Assembly: GCA_020725665.1 (NCBI GenBank)
Contig: DYEO01000065.1
Span: forward strand, 1 to 64,000
DNA length: 64,000 nucleotides
Reading direction: 5' to 3'
Origin: Dethiobacter sp.
GTDB lineage: Bacteria; Bacillota; Dethiobacteria; DTU022; UBA8154
In this document: piece after piece, positions 1-9,300 of the stretch
How the letters are laid out: every line of letters starts with the position of its first letter
Numbering within the stretch: the stretch's first letter is position 1
The notes under the pieces: model-generated
The model's input: the letters and a program-made list of their open reading frames with translations, nothing else
Told to the model about the DNA's origin: nothing
Database searches by the model: none
Translations under genes and position numbers: made by a program

Positions 1-20
1 CGGTAATGATGCTGCGCTAG
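1..20 (+). CDS. spoIIIAE: Last codons of SpoIIIAE (partial, C-terminus)
   Basis: In the third frame the window opens with codons reading V-M-M-L-R followed by TAG at 18-20. That is the kind of ending expected of stage III sporulation protein AE, the polytopic membrane protein encoded just before spoIIIAF. Only six codons are visible, so the call rests mainly on gene order: AF, AG and AH follow immediately. A repeat element separates the stop codon from spoIIIAF, which is unusual inside this normally tightly packed operon. Confidence 0.45.
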
Positions 21-87
21 TAGGGGCGGGTCTCTGTGCCCGCCCGTGTAGGGGCGAGGCATGCCTCGCCCGGACAGCCGCCCGCCC
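20..87. repeat. GC-rich palindromic interspersed repeat, copy 1
   Basis: Two adjoining palindromic units fill the gap between spoIIIAE and spoIIIAF. The first (20-45) begins GTAGGGGCGGG and closes with CCCGCCC. The second contains a perfect 20-bp palindrome at 52-71. Both units recur almost unchanged at 29950-30020, and diverged inverted copies of the first lie at 18310-18394. The element is non-coding, although an ATG at 61 inside it could be mistaken for the start of the next gene. Confidence 0.75.
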
Positions 88-105
88 ATCTTGGAGGAAT
101 CAGGT

Positions 106-759
106 ATGATTGAAGCCATCGGTAATCTTATCCGCTATATCGTAATTCTCATCTTCCTGGCCACGCTGTTGGAGATGATTTTGCCGCACGGCCAGTTCCG
201 CCGTTACCTGCGCATGCTTGTGGGCATACTTTTGATTCTTACCATTCTTTCGCCCATTCAGAATATTATGCGCCTGGCTCCAGGATGGGATGTCCCCGTA
301 TTCCTGGCTGCGCCCACCGGAAAGGAAGAACTTGCCCTGATCCTGCAGCGCGGGGAAAAAATGCGAGAAGAAGGCCTGAAAGAGGCAGTGGGCAACTATC
401 GCTATCGTCTTTATCAGGTTGTGGAGAGCCTGCTCGCAAGGGAATACGGCGGTGAGCTGCTAGAGCTGGAAGTAATCCTGGATGAGGATCCGGGCAGTGC
501 CGAGTTTGGCGCCATAAAAAAAATGGTGGTGGTTATCCGTGAAAAAAAGAGCACATCTCCTTCTTCCACCGGGAGCCCTGTAGAAGAGATCAGCATCTCC
601 GTTACACGGGGGGAAAAGACGGATATGCCGTTAAAGAAAACAGGTGAAACGGAAGCGGCATTCTCCCCGGCAACTGATCAGGAAGTAGCTGTAGCGAAAT
701 TCCTGGCCCGCTATTTCCTGCTGGCGGAGGAACGGGTGAATGTTAGCATTATTCCCTGA
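106..759 (+). CDS. spoIIIAF: Stage III sporulation protein AF
   Basis: This 217-residue protein is a component of the SpoIIIA-SpoIIQ channel (feeding tube) that joins mother cell and forespore. Two hydrophobic helices lie near the N-terminus (about residues 5-25 and 33-50), separated by a short basic loop (RRYLR). A soluble domain follows, typical of SpoIIIAF. The start is the ATG at 106, preceded by TTGGAGGAAT; an upstream in-frame ATG at 61 lies inside a repeat element and has no ribosome binding site. It lies between the spoIIIAE tail and spoIIIAG, in the usual operon order. Transcription by sigma-E in the mother cell is expected for the family, but the promoter is outside the window. Confidence 0.9.
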   Translation: MIEAIGNLIRYIVILIFLATLLEMILPHGQFRRYLRMLVGILLILTILSPIQNIMRLAPGWDVPVFLAAPTGKEELALILQRGEKMREEGLKEAVGNYRYRLYQVVESLLAREYGGELLELEVILDEDPGSAEFGAIKKMVVVIREKKSTSPSSTGSPVEEISISVTRGEKTDMPLKKTGETEAAFSPATDQEVAVAKFLARYFLLAEERVNVSIIP

Positions 760-771
760 GAGGTGAAAACA

Positions 772-1389
772 GTGGAACAAGAAAACAAGGGTGCAGACAA
801 AAAAATCCTTTCCCTGTGGAGAGATTTATTCCGTCCTGTGGGAGGAAGGGATAAGGGCAAGAAAAACCTTTTCCTGTTATTAATGCTTCTCCTGGGTATA
901 ATATTAATGTTTGCCGGCCCCTTTATCAATGCGCCGCCAAAGACAGAGAAGGCAAGGGTAATCCAGGAACCGCCTCCCTCCCCGGACAAAGGATTTGAAG
1001 CGGACCTGGCCCGCGCATTGGAAGAGATACTGGAGCATATAGATGGAATTAGCAACGTACGGGTTTTTATTACTTATAACACCGGTAAAGAGGGTATCTA
1101 CGCCCGTTCATATGATGAGAGCAAACGTAATACGCTGGAACAGGACCGGGAAGGGGGCACGAGAGAAATAGTGGAGTTAAACCGTCGTGAAGAGCAGGTT
1201 CTCTTAAGGGAAGGGGGAGGAGGTGAAAAAGCACTCCTTTTGAAAGAAAATATGCCGGAGATAAAAGGAGTCATAGTCGTGGCTAAAGGAGCAGAGAACA
1301 GTTACCTTCGCCTGGAGGTGGTGCGTGCTATTCAGAGTGTCCTTAAGCTGCCGGTACACCGCATCGCCTTTCTCCCTTACGGAAGTTAA
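772..1389 (+). CDS. spoIIIAG: Stage III sporulation protein AG
   Basis: This 205-residue protein has one transmembrane helix (about residues 28-45, rich in Leu/Ile) and an extracytoplasmic domain of the ring-building type. That domain includes the motif ALEEILEHIDGISNVRV, characteristic of SpoIIIAG, which forms the large ring of the mother cell-forespore channel. The GTG at 772 is chosen because GAGAGGTG lies six bases upstream; an alternative GTG at 763 overlaps that ribosome binding site. The gene follows spoIIIAF after 12 bases and precedes spoIIIAH. Confidence 0.9.
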   Translation: MEQENKGADKKILSLWRDLFRPVGGRDKGKKNLFLLLMLLLGIILMFAGPFINAPPKTEKARVIQEPPPSPDKGFEADLARALEEILEHIDGISNVRVFITYNTGKEGIYARSYDESKRNTLEQDREGGTREIVELNRREEQVLLREGGGGEKALLLKENMPEIKGVIVVAKGAENSYLRLEVVRAIQSVLKLPVHRIAFLPYGS

Positions 1390-1429
1390 CAGCCGTTGAA
1401 ATGGCCGGAAAGGAGGTGGCCTGGCAAAT

Positions 1430-1984
1430 ATGGAGGGAGGCAGCCTGGCGCATATGGAGAAAAAAAAATATTGGCTGATCGGCATAATCCTGGGTTTAAT
1501 CTTCATCTATCTCCTGGTAAGCATCCTGGAGAAAGAGATGAGCCTTATCGAAGTTGCACCCGATGAGTCAATAATACAACCGCTGCTGGCCGAGGAACTG
1601 CCCGATGATCCAACCAGGTGGAAGTATGATGATGCCCATGCCTTTTTTGTGGAGTATCGCCTGGAGAGGGACCGGGTGCGCGGGCAGGAACTGGAGATGC
1701 TTAACGACATCATTAACAATACTCATGCAGGGGCGGAAACACGCCGTGAAGCGGAAATTCAGGTTTTAAAGCTTGTGGAACTGATGGAAAAAGAACTAAT
1801 CATCGAAAATATGCTCAAAGCACAGGGGTACAAGGATGCCATATTTTTCGGCGGCAGAGACGGTGTTACGGTAATGGTCCATACCGAACACTTGACCGAG
1901 GAAGAGTTCTGGCGTATCGCCGATATGGTTGCGGCGGTTGCCGGCTTTTCCCGGGAAAAGGTGCAGGTTATACAACAGCGCTAA
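1430..1984 (+). CDS. spoIIIAH: Stage III sporulation protein AH
   Basis: This 184-residue protein has an N-terminal membrane anchor (residues about 13-31) and a periplasmic-side domain of the EscJ/YscJ-like fold that in Bacillus binds forespore SpoIIQ. The regions rich in Glu/Arg (AETRREAEIQVLKLVELM) and the C-terminal ring-building motif match the family. The ATG at 1430 has AGGAGGTGG ten bases upstream; the ATG at 1454 (MEKKKYWL) is a possible internal alternative. It is the last gene of the spoIIIA operon; a new promoter follows at 2039. Confidence 0.88.
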   Translation: MEGGSLAHMEKKKYWLIGIILGLIFIYLLVSILEKEMSLIEVAPDESIIQPLLAEELPDDPTRWKYDDAHAFFVEYRLERDRVRGQELEMLNDIINNTHAGAETRREAEIQVLKLVELMEKELIIENMLKAQGYKDAIFFGGRDGVTVMVHTEHLTEEEFWRIADMVAAVAGFSREKVQVIQQR

Positions 1985-2038
1985 CGAATAAAACGGCAGC
2001 CCAATACTGAAAAACATGCCAAAAAATGGTCTTCGTAT

Positions 2039-2066
2039 TTGTAAATTATGTATTTTGTGCTATAAT
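2039..2066 (+). promoter_or_regulatory. Vegetative-type promoter for the Asp23/AmaP unit
   Basis: A -35 element TTGTAA (2039-2044) is followed after 16 bases by a perfect -10 element TATAAT (2061-2066), placing the start of transcription near 2073. This is 41 bases before the Asp23-family gene. It matches the sigma-A consensus well. Confidence 0.65.
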
Positions 2067-2113
2067 AACATCATGTCCCGCTTTCATTACCAATTATCAA
2101 GGAGGATAAACTT

Positions 2114-2506
2114 ATGAGTGAAGGTCGTTCTTTACCTTCTGAACTTGGTGCCATTCGTATTGCCGATGAAGTTGTTTCCATCATTGCCGGTCTGGCGGCT
2201 ACAGAAGTTGAGGGCGTGGCCAGCATGAGCGGTGGTATTGTTGGGGGAATTGCCGAGGCCCTCGGTCGCAAAAATTTATCCAAGGGCGTAAAAGTGGGTG
2301 TAGGCGAACAGGAAGCCGCTGTTGATCTATATCTTATAGTGGGATACGGTTCCCGTATTCCCGACGTAGCATGGAATGTTCAGGAAAACGTAAAAAAAGC
2401 GATCGAAACAATGACCGGCCTGAGCGTGGTCAACGTCAATGTCCACGTCCAAGGAGTCAGTTTCCCCCAACAGAAGGAGAAGGAAGCGGATGAAGGGACG
2501 AGATAA
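2114..2506 (+). CDS. Asp23/Gls24 family envelope stress response protein
   Basis: This 130-residue protein carries the Asp23/Gls24 domain. It has the typical IRIADEVVSIIAGLAATEVEGVA start, a glycine-rich turn (SGGIVGGIAEALGRKNLSKGVKV), and the ending NVNVHVQGVSFP. Family members attach to the membrane through AmaP and respond to alkaline or envelope stress, and the next gene here is amaP. AGGAGG lies upstream of the ATG at 2114. In many Clostridia this gene sits just before nusB, as it does here. Confidence 0.9.
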   Translation: MSEGRSLPSELGAIRIADEVVSIIAGLAATEVEGVASMSGGIVGGIAEALGRKNLSKGVKVGVGEQEAAVDLYLIVGYGSRIPDVAWNVQENVKKAIETMTGLSVVNVNVHVQGVSFPQQKEKEADEGTR

Positions 2507-2520
2507 CAACCTTAAAGCGG

Positions 2521-2557
2521 CCTGCCGGCTTTAGTGCCGGCAGGTTGCCTTTGCTTT
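2521..2557 (+). terminator. Hairpin between the Asp23 gene and amaP
   Basis: A perfect 9-bp stem, CCTGCCGGC (2521-2529) with GCCGGCAGG (2536-2544), has a six-base loop. A T-rich stretch (TTGCCTTTGCTTTTT) follows. It could be an attenuating intrinsic terminator that lowers amaP relative to the Asp23 gene, or an mRNA-stabilising hairpin. Confidence 0.5.
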
Positions 2558-2585
2558 TTAAAAAGAAGGGAGAAAGGCAAAAAAA

Positions 2586-3149
2586 ATGACAGGTGTAAGG
2601 GCATTCTTTACCGTTGTCGGGATTATACTGTTGATTGGTGGTCTGTTGTTTGCCTTCCTCACGCTGGGGGTTTTTCCGGGGACGGCGTTTCTGGGGCTCG
2701 ACCTGGGCCACCTGGTTAACAACTATAGTTATACGGCTCTGGGGTTTCTCATTCTGGTGGTGGGAGTGCTGTTGATTGCTCTCTTTACCAGCGGACGCAG
2801 CGGTGCAAAAGGGGAAGATAAATTGCCGGATAACGGCAGTATTGTTAGCTATACGGAAATCGGCGAAGTGCGTATTTCTTTTAAAGCAGTGGAAAACATG
2901 GTGTTGACCGCTTCGCGCAAGGTCAATGGTATCCGGGAGGTAAGCACCCGCATTGACGCCGTAGAGCAGGGTTTGATTATTTATATCCGGGTGAAAGCGA
3001 TACCCGATATTCCCATCCCCGGTCTGGCGGGAGAGCTACAGGCAAAAGTGCGGGATTATGTCCAGGAGATCAGCGGAACCAATGTCAGTGAGATCAAGGT
3101 GCTGGTAGAGAACATCGCACAGGACAAAATCCAGAGAAATCCCCGTTAA
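2586..3149 (+). CDS. amaP: Alkaline shock response membrane anchor protein AmaP
   Basis: This 187-residue protein has two transmembrane helices (about residues 5-28 and 47-67). A cytoplasmic domain follows with the AmaP pattern (SYTEIGEVRISFKAVENMV ... GIREVSTRI). It recruits Asp23-type protein to the membrane. It follows the Asp23 gene and precedes a DUF2273 gene, the usual three-gene arrangement. The ATG at 2586 has GAAGGGAGAAAGG upstream. Confidence 0.88.
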   Translation: MTGVRAFFTVVGIILLIGGLLFAFLTLGVFPGTAFLGLDLGHLVNNYSYTALGFLILVVGVLLIALFTSGRSGAKGEDKLPDNGSIVSYTEIGEVRISFKAVENMVLTASRKVNGIREVSTRIDAVEQGLIIYIRVKAIPDIPIPGLAGELQAKVRDYVQEISGTNVSEIKVLVENIAQDKIQRNPR

Positions 3150-3161
3150 AGGTGTGAGAAA

Positions 3162-3383
3162 ATGAACGGTGACAGCAATGATTTTGTTAATGAGCATAGG
3201 GGAAAGATTGCCGGCGGCCTGATTGGCTTGATCCTGGCCCTGCTTTTTGTTATTTTCGGTTTCTGGAAAGCTTTTTTTATCATCACGTTTGTTTTGGCCG
3301 GAGCATTTATCGGCAGCCGCGCGGAATTGCGCAAGGAGATCCAACTTCTGCTGAACAGGATATGGCACGGCCGGGAACGGTAA
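3162..3383 (+). CDS. DUF2273 small membrane protein
   Basis: This 73-residue protein has two hydrophobic helices and a glycine-rich first one (KIAGGLIGLILALLFVIFGFWKAFFIITFV). This matches the DUF2273 family that accompanies Asp23 and AmaP. Its function is unknown; a membrane partner of the Asp23/AmaP complex is likely from context. It starts 12 bases after amaP behind AAAGGTG and is followed by a strong terminator. Confidence 0.82.
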   Translation: MNGDSNDFVNEHRGKIAGGLIGLILALLFVIFGFWKAFFIITFVLAGAFIGSRAELRKEIQLLLNRIWHGRER

Positions 3384-3392
3384 TAATATTTC

Positions 3393-3420
3393 ACCGCCCG
3401 CGCGGGTGGTTTTTTTATTT
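3393..3420 (+). terminator. Intrinsic terminator of the Asp23/AmaP unit
   Basis: A GC-rich hairpin (3393-3410; ACCGCCCG with CGGGTGGT, including one G-T pair) is followed directly by TTTTTTATTTT. It lies ten bases past the DUF2273 stop codon and isolates this unit from nusB. Confidence 0.8.
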
Positions 3421-3449
3421 TAACTGCTAAAAATGGGAGGAAAACCTGT

Positions 3450-3875
3450 TTGAAAAGAAGACTGGCCCGGGAATGCGCTTTAAAAGTACTTTTTATGAAT
3501 GATGTTGGATCCAACAACCCGGATGAAGCTTTACGTAATGTTACGGGGAACGGCGATGGACAGAAGATGATGCTGTCGCCGCGGGATCAGGAATTCTGTG
3601 CCGCACTGGTGCAGGGAGTTGTGTCCAAGAGGAATGAGTTAAACAGCCGGCTTGCGCCTTATTTGATCAACTGGCAATTGGAACGACTCGCTCCTGTTGT
3701 ACGCAATATCCTGCAGATGGCTCTCTTTGAAACCCTTTACATGAAGGATATTCCTCCTGCCGTAACGATTAATGAAGCCATAGAACTTGCCAGGCTCTAT
3801 CAGGACGAAGAATCGTCACGCTTTGTCAACGCTGTGCTGGATCGAATCAGGTTGAGCGAGGAAGGGCGTGATTAA
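3450..3875 (+). CDS. nusB: Transcription antitermination factor NusB
   Basis: This 141-residue protein has the NusB RNA-binding fold. It includes RRLARECALKVLF at the N-terminus, the central LAPYLINWQLERLAPVVRNILQMALFE block and the closing VTINEAIELARLYQDEESSRFVNAVLD block. It binds boxA RNA together with S10 (NusE) in rRNA antitermination. The start is the TTG at 3450, with GGGAGGAAAACC ahead of it. Its place between the Asp23 unit and folD-xseAB agrees with clostridial gene order, interrupted here by the electron-transfer genes. Confidence 0.95.
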   Translation: MKRRLARECALKVLFMNDVGSNNPDEALRNVTGNGDGQKMMLSPRDQEFCAALVQGVVSKRNELNSRLAPYLINWQLERLAPVVRNILQMALFETLYMKDIPPAVTINEAIELARLYQDEESSRFVNAVLDRIRLSEEGRD

Positions 3876-4002
3876 GAATATTGCGAATATATGAGAGGAA
3901 GAGGAAATATAAACCTGATGGCGAAATAAAAAAACGGGTGAGTAGATTGTGAAAGACCGCCCGTGTACGGAGAGGAAAACCATGTAAAAGGAGTTGTTGC
4001 TT

Positions 4003-4515
4003 ATGGCCGGAACGGCCGAAACTCTGGGGGTCGGAATTATCCCTTACGAGAAGATCGACGAGATTGTCAAGAAGTACAAGGGAGATTCCAGCGCAATTAT
4101 ACCTATTCTCCAAGACATACAGGAACTGATGGATTATGTACCCAAGGATAGTATCGCTTATATGGCCGAAAAACTGGGTGTTTCACCGGCTAAGATTTAC
4201 GGAATTGTCACATTTTACGCCCAATTCCGTCTGCAGCCTATGGGTAAGTACATGATCATGCTCTGTGAGGGGACGGCCTGCCATGTGAACGGTGCCAAGC
4301 TCATCTCTGGTGCGATTACGGACGAGCTCGGCATCAGGGGAGGAGAAACCACTCCCGACGGTCTTTTCACTCTGGAGAAGGTTGCCTGTATCGGATGCTG
4401 CAGCCTTTCCCCCGTCATGGTAATCGGCGGAGAGACGTATGCCAAGCTGACACCTGATGCCACCCGCAAGATTATTAAAGAATACCAGCAAAAAGAGGAA
4501 GCGGCACAAAACTAA
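4003..4515 (+). CDS. NuoE-like [2Fe-2S] thioredoxin-fold subunit
   Basis: This 170-residue protein has an N-terminal helical bundle and a C-terminal thioredoxin-like domain carrying one [2Fe-2S] cluster. The ligands are in the CEGTACHVNGA motif (C-x4-C) and later in CIGCCSLSP (C-x3-C), with the familiar PAKIYGIVTFYAQFR segment between. NuoE/HydC subunits pass electrons between a NuoF-type flavoprotein and the rest of the complex. The ATG at 4003 has AAAAGGAG nine bases upstream. It lies 25 bases before the NuoF-like gene, so the two are cotranscribed. The partner (hydrogenase, formate dehydrogenase or other) cannot be told from this gene alone. Confidence 0.88.
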   Translation: MAGTAETLGVGIIPYEKIDEIVKKYKGDSSAIIPILQDIQELMDYVPKDSIAYMAEKLGVSPAKIYGIVTFYAQFRLQPMGKYMIMLCEGTACHVNGAKLISGAITDELGIRGGETTPDGLFTLEKVACIGCCSLSPVMVIGGETYAKLTPDATRKIIKEYQQKEEAAQN

Positions 4516-4540
4516 TGTAAGGGAGCGAGGAGGTGCCTGT

Positions 4541-6310
4541 ATGCAAGATCAGGGAAAAACTGTTGTAAAAGTGGGCCTGAGTACCTGTGGCATCGCCGCG
4601 GGTGGTTACAAGACATATGAAACCCTTGAAACAGAAATCAAGAACAACAACCTGAATGTGGAGCTGAAAAAAACCGGCTGCATCGGTATGTGTTATACGG
4701 AGCCGATCGTGGACGTTATTGCTCCCGACGGCACTCTTTTTTCATATGGTACCGTGGATGAGGAAAAGGCTCGCCGTATTGTGGCGGAACACATTCGGAA
4801 TGGCAAGCCGCCGCAAGACTTGCTTATCAACGAAGAAAGAGAAGCAGTGGTAGGAGGTCAGGTAAGGATTTCGCTCCGTAATTGCGGGATCATCAATCCC
4901 GAATCCCTGGATGAATACCGCGCCACCGGAGGTTACAAGGCCATTGAGAAAGCACTTAAAGAGATGACCCCGGAGCAGGTCATCGATGAGGTGCTGCGTT
5001 CCGGGCTGCGGGGCCGCGGCGGAGCCGGTTTCCCCACGGGAATGAAATGGCGTTTTACCCGCATGAATAAAGGGGATCAAAAGTATATCGTCTGTAACGC
5101 GGACGAGGGCGATCCCGGCGCTTTTATGGATCGCAGTATTATTGAAGGTGACCCCCATGCCGTGGTCGAGGGAATGATGCTCGCCGGTTATGCCATCGGA
5201 GCATCCCAGGGTCATGTTTATGTCCGGGCCGAGTATCCCCTGGCTATTATCCGCCTGGAAAAGGCGATCCAGGATGCCCGTGCTGCCGGACTGCTTGGAC
5301 AGAATATCTTGGGCTCGGGGTTTAGTTTCGAGTTAAAGATTAAGAAAGGCGCCGGCGCCTTTGTTTGCGGGGAAGAGACTGCTCTGCTCGCTTCTTTGGA
5401 AGGGGAACGGGGGATGCCCCGCCTGAAGCCGCCCTTCCCGGCGGAGCAGGGGCTCTGGCGTAAACCTACTTGCATCAATAACGTGGAGACCTTTGCCAAT
5501 GTTCCCTGGATTATTGTAAACGGGGCGGAACAGTACGCCGCTTACGGTACGGAGAAGAGCAAGGGGACCAAGGTTTTTGCCCTGGCCGGCAAAATGAAGC
5601 GGGGCGGCCTGATTGAAGTCCCCATGGGGATAACATTGCGTGATGTCATCTTCGGTGTGGGCGGCGGTGTGCGTGATGATAAACAGTTTAAAGGTGTGCA
5701 GCTCGGAGGCCCCTCCGGCGGCTGTATCCCGGAGAGCCTGCTGGATACGCCGGTGGATTACGATTCTCTGACCCGCACCGGTGCGATCATGGGATCGGGC
5801 GGGATGATCGTGATGGACGAAACCACCTGTATGGTGGATATGGCCCGCTATTTCCTGGACTTCGTACAGAACGAATCCTGCGGCAAGTGTATTCACTGCC
5901 GCCTGGGGACGAAACGCATGCTGGAGATCTTAACCCGTATCACTGAAGGAAAGGCGGCGGCCGAGGAACTGGATCTGCTGGAGGAACTGGCCTACAACGT
6001 AAAGGAGGGAGCCCTCTGCGGACTCGGTCAGACTGCCCCGAACCCGGTGCTGACTACCCTTAAATATTTCCGCAACGAGTATGAAGCACATATTTATGAC
6101 CGTCGTTGCCCGGCCAAGTCGTGTCCCGAATTACTTACCTATACCATTAATGCCGAACTCTGCAACGGATGCCGCCGCTGTGCCAAGCGTTGTCCTACCG
6201 AAGCAATCACCGGTGAAAGAAAAGAACCGCACATGATCGACCAGGAGAAGTGCATCAAGTGTGGTAACTGCTTTGATGCCTGCAAGTTCAAGGCGGTAAT
6301 GGTGGAATAG
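4541..6310 (+). CDS. NuoF/HydB-like NADH-binding flavoprotein with extra ferredoxin domains
   Basis: This 589-residue protein has an N-terminal [2Fe-2S] thioredoxin-like domain (residues about 1-110) with cysteines in STCGIAAGG and TGCIGMC. The NADH/FMN core follows (GRGGAGFPTGMKW near 156; NADEGDPGAFMDR near 186), then an SLBB domain. Next is the N3-type [4Fe-4S] site (ESCGKCIHCRLG near 446, with a later LCGLGQ), and last a two-cluster ferredoxin tail (CNGCRRCAKRCP, CIKCGNCFDAC). This is the architecture of HydB and of flavin-based electron-bifurcating subunits rather than respiratory NuoF, which lacks both end domains. The ATG at 4541 has GCGAGGAGGTG upstream. It is the second gene of the electron-transfer set. 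Confidence 0.92.
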   Translation: MQDQGKTVVKVGLSTCGIAAGGYKTYETLETEIKNNNLNVELKKTGCIGMCYTEPIVDVIAPDGTLFSYGTVDEEKARRIVAEHIRNGKPPQDLLINEEREAVVGGQVRISLRNCGIINPESLDEYRATGGYKAIEKALKEMTPEQVIDEVLRSGLRGRGGAGFPTGMKWRFTRMNKGDQKYIVCNADEGDPGAFMDRSIIEGDPHAVVEGMMLAGYAIGASQGHVYVRAEYPLAIIRLEKAIQDARAAGLLGQNILGSGFSFELKIKKGAGAFVCGEETALLASLEGERGMPRLKPPFPAEQGLWRKPTCINNVETFANVPWIIVNGAEQYAAYGTEKSKGTKVFALAGKMKRGGLIEVPMGITLRDVIFGVGGGVRDDKQFKGVQLGGPSGGCIPESLLDTPVDYDSLTRTGAIMGSGGMIVMDETTCMVDMARYFLDFVQNESCGKCIHCRLGTKRMLEILTRITEGKAAAEELDLLEELAYNVKEGALCGLGQTAPNPVLTTLKYFRNEYEAHIYDRRCPAKSCPELLTYTINAELCNGCRRCAKRCPTEAITGERKEPHMIDQEKCIKCGNCFDACKFKAVMVE

Positions 6311-6375
6311 GGTAGTTATAAACGAGGCCGATATTAAAGAACTAAATTTTATAGTAAAGGGGTTGAGTTGAACGC

Positions 6376-9300
6376 ATGAGTTGCCTGCGAGTTAATATAA
6401 ACGGACGGGAACTGTGCGGCCACGGGGACCAAACAATCCTGGAGGTCGCAACGGCTAACGGCATTCATATTCCCACCCTTTGTTACAGCGGCGATCTGGA
6501 GATTTATGCCTCCTGCGGCCTTTGCCTTGTAGAGGTCAAAGGAATGCCGCGCCTGCTGCGGGCCTGTGCCACGAAGATTGCCGATGGTATGATCATTCAG
6601 ACGGAGAACGAGAAGATCCGGAAAGCACGCAAGCTGGCGCTGGAACTGATTCTCTCTGATCACCGCGGTGACTGCCGGGCCCCCTGCGTCATGGCCTGTC
6701 CGGCCAACTGCGATGCACAGGGTTACGCCGCCCTGGTGGCCAATGGCCAGTACAAAGAGGCACTTAAGTTAGTCAAGGAGTTTATGCCTTTCCCCGCTTC
6801 CATCGGGCGGGTTTGTCCCGCTCCCTGTGAGGAAAAATGCCGCCGCAACCTGATGGAAGGCCCTGTTTCCATCCGCTACTTCAAGCGCTTGGTAGCCGAT
6901 CTGGACATAGCCGGCGATGACCCGTACGTACCTGAAGTTAAACCAGATACGGGTAAGAGAATAGCCGTTATTGGTTCCGGCCCGGCCGGGATGACGGCAG
7001 CGTATTTCCTGCGTCGCCGGGGGCATGCTGTGACTGTGTTTGAATCCCTGCCCGAGATGGGGGGAATGCTCCGTTATGGTATCCCCGAATACCGTCTTCC
7101 CAAGAAAGTGCTGGATGCCGAGATCCGCCAGATTCTGGATCTGGGTGTGGAAGCGCAAACCAATGTCCAACTAGGTGAGGATTTCACCATTGATTACTTG
7201 TTTAAAAGCGGTTTTGACGCCGTATACCTGGCCATCGGAGCCCAGAACAGCAAGACAATGGGCGTGAACGGCGAGGAGATGGCGGGAGTGCTTGGGGGTA
7301 CCGAATTCCTGCGTGCAGTTATGCTTAACGAAAAAGTGGACCTGGGCAACAGGGTGGCGGTCATCGGGGGCGGTAACACGGCCATGGATGCGGCCCGTAC
7401 GGCCAAGCGTCTGGGTGCGGAAAAAGTGACGGTTGTCTACCGCCGTGCCAGGGAACAGATGCCCGCCCAGGCGATCGAGGTTATTGAAGCAGAGGAAGAG
7501 GGCGTGGAGTTTTACCTGCTGGCTGCTCCTGTAAAGATCGAGGGGAACGGCAAGGTGGAGAAAATGGTCTGCCAGAAAATGGAGCTCGGCGAACCCGATG
7601 CCTCCGGACGCCGCAGTCCTAAACCGATTGACGAGTACTTTACCCTGAACGTGGATACGGTGATCGCCGCTATCGGTCAGGACGTGGATGTTGCGTGTAT
7701 TGAAAAAGACGTGAAAATTAACCGCTGGCGCACTATTGAGGCGGCGGAAGGGACTTTTCTAACCAATGTGCCCGGTGTTTTCGCCGGCGGCGATGCCGTT
7801 ACCGGTCCGGGAATTGCCATCGAAGCGGTTGCCGCAGGCAAACGGGTTGCGGAGGTAATCGACAACTATCTTCAGGGGAAAATATTGCCGTACCGGACCC
7901 ACTTTAATATCGTCAAGGAAGGTTTGACTGCGGAGACCTTTGCAGACAAGCCGCGGCAGGATCGGGTGAAGATGCCCGTGATCGAGCCGGAGGTACGGGT
8001 AAAGAATTTCCGTGAGATCGAGCAGGGCCTCTTACCGGCGGATGCAGCCAAAGATGCGGCCCGCTGCCTGGAGTGCGGTTGTTTCGATGTCTTCGAATGC
8101 AAGTTGCGCGATTATGCCACGCGCTATGATACCAAGCCGGAACGCATCATCGGTGAGAAACACGATTACGAACAGCAGATCCACCCCCTGATTGTACGCG
8201 ACCCGAACAAGTGTATTCTTTGCGGGCTCTGTGTGCGCACATGTACGGAAATTATCGGCGTGGAGGCACTGGGTCTGGTTAACCGCGGTTTCGACGTTTT
8301 TGTCAGTCCCTCTCTCGACCTGCCCCTGGAGAAGACCACCTGTGTAGCCTGCGGGCAGTGTGTGGCTGTTTGTCCCACCGGAGCGCTGATGGAAAACATG
8401 CCCTTTACCAAGCCCGCACCTTGGCAGCTTAAACATACCATAACCACCTGCGGCTACTGCGGTGTAGGCTGCAGCATGCAGGTAGAAACCGTGGGCGATA
8501 AAATTGCCCGTGTGGTGCCGGTTAAGGGACCGGTAAATGAAGGAGTCCTCTGCAAGAAAGGCCGCTTCGGTTTTGAATATATAAACAGCGGGGAAAGGCT
8601 CAAAGCCCCCCTGATTCGCGAGGATGGCGTCCTCAGGGAGACAACCTGGAGCGATGCGCTTCTCTATATTGCCAAGAAGGCCAAATCGCTTAAAGCGCGC
8701 TACGGGGGTGAATCTTTAGCTGTTTTTGCCGCACCGCGCTATACGAATGAAGAGAGCTATCTCATTCAGAAATTTGCACGTGCGGTGCTGGGGACGGATA
8801 ACTTGAGCAGCCTGAACGAACCGGCCAACCCCCTGACCGCCCAGATCGGGATGGGAGCATCAACCAATTCCTTTACAGAGTTTAACGCAGCAGACTTTAT
8901 TCTGGCCGTTGGTGTGGACTTTGACGATTACCCTATCGCCGCTTTACAGCTCAGGCAGGCTGTAGAAAAAGGGACGGCGCTCTGGTTTATTCATGAAGGA
9001 GAGAGCAAGCTAGGCAGGTACGCAAAGAAGTGCCTGCAGGTCAAGGATGGCGCCAATACCAACTTCCTCTCCGCCATGCTCATCCTGGCCTGTAAAAAAG
9101 GCCTGGTTAACAGGGAATTCGTGGATAAGTATACAGAAAACTACGCAGAACTTGCCGCCCTGCTGGAACAGCGTAGCGTGGACGAACTGCTCCAGGGCAG
9201 TGGATTGGCAAAGGCTGATATTGAGTCCCTGTTGGAAGCGTATGCCGCGGCGAAGAGCCCCCTGCTCGTGCTAAGTAACCGCAATCTAAGCGGGGAAGCG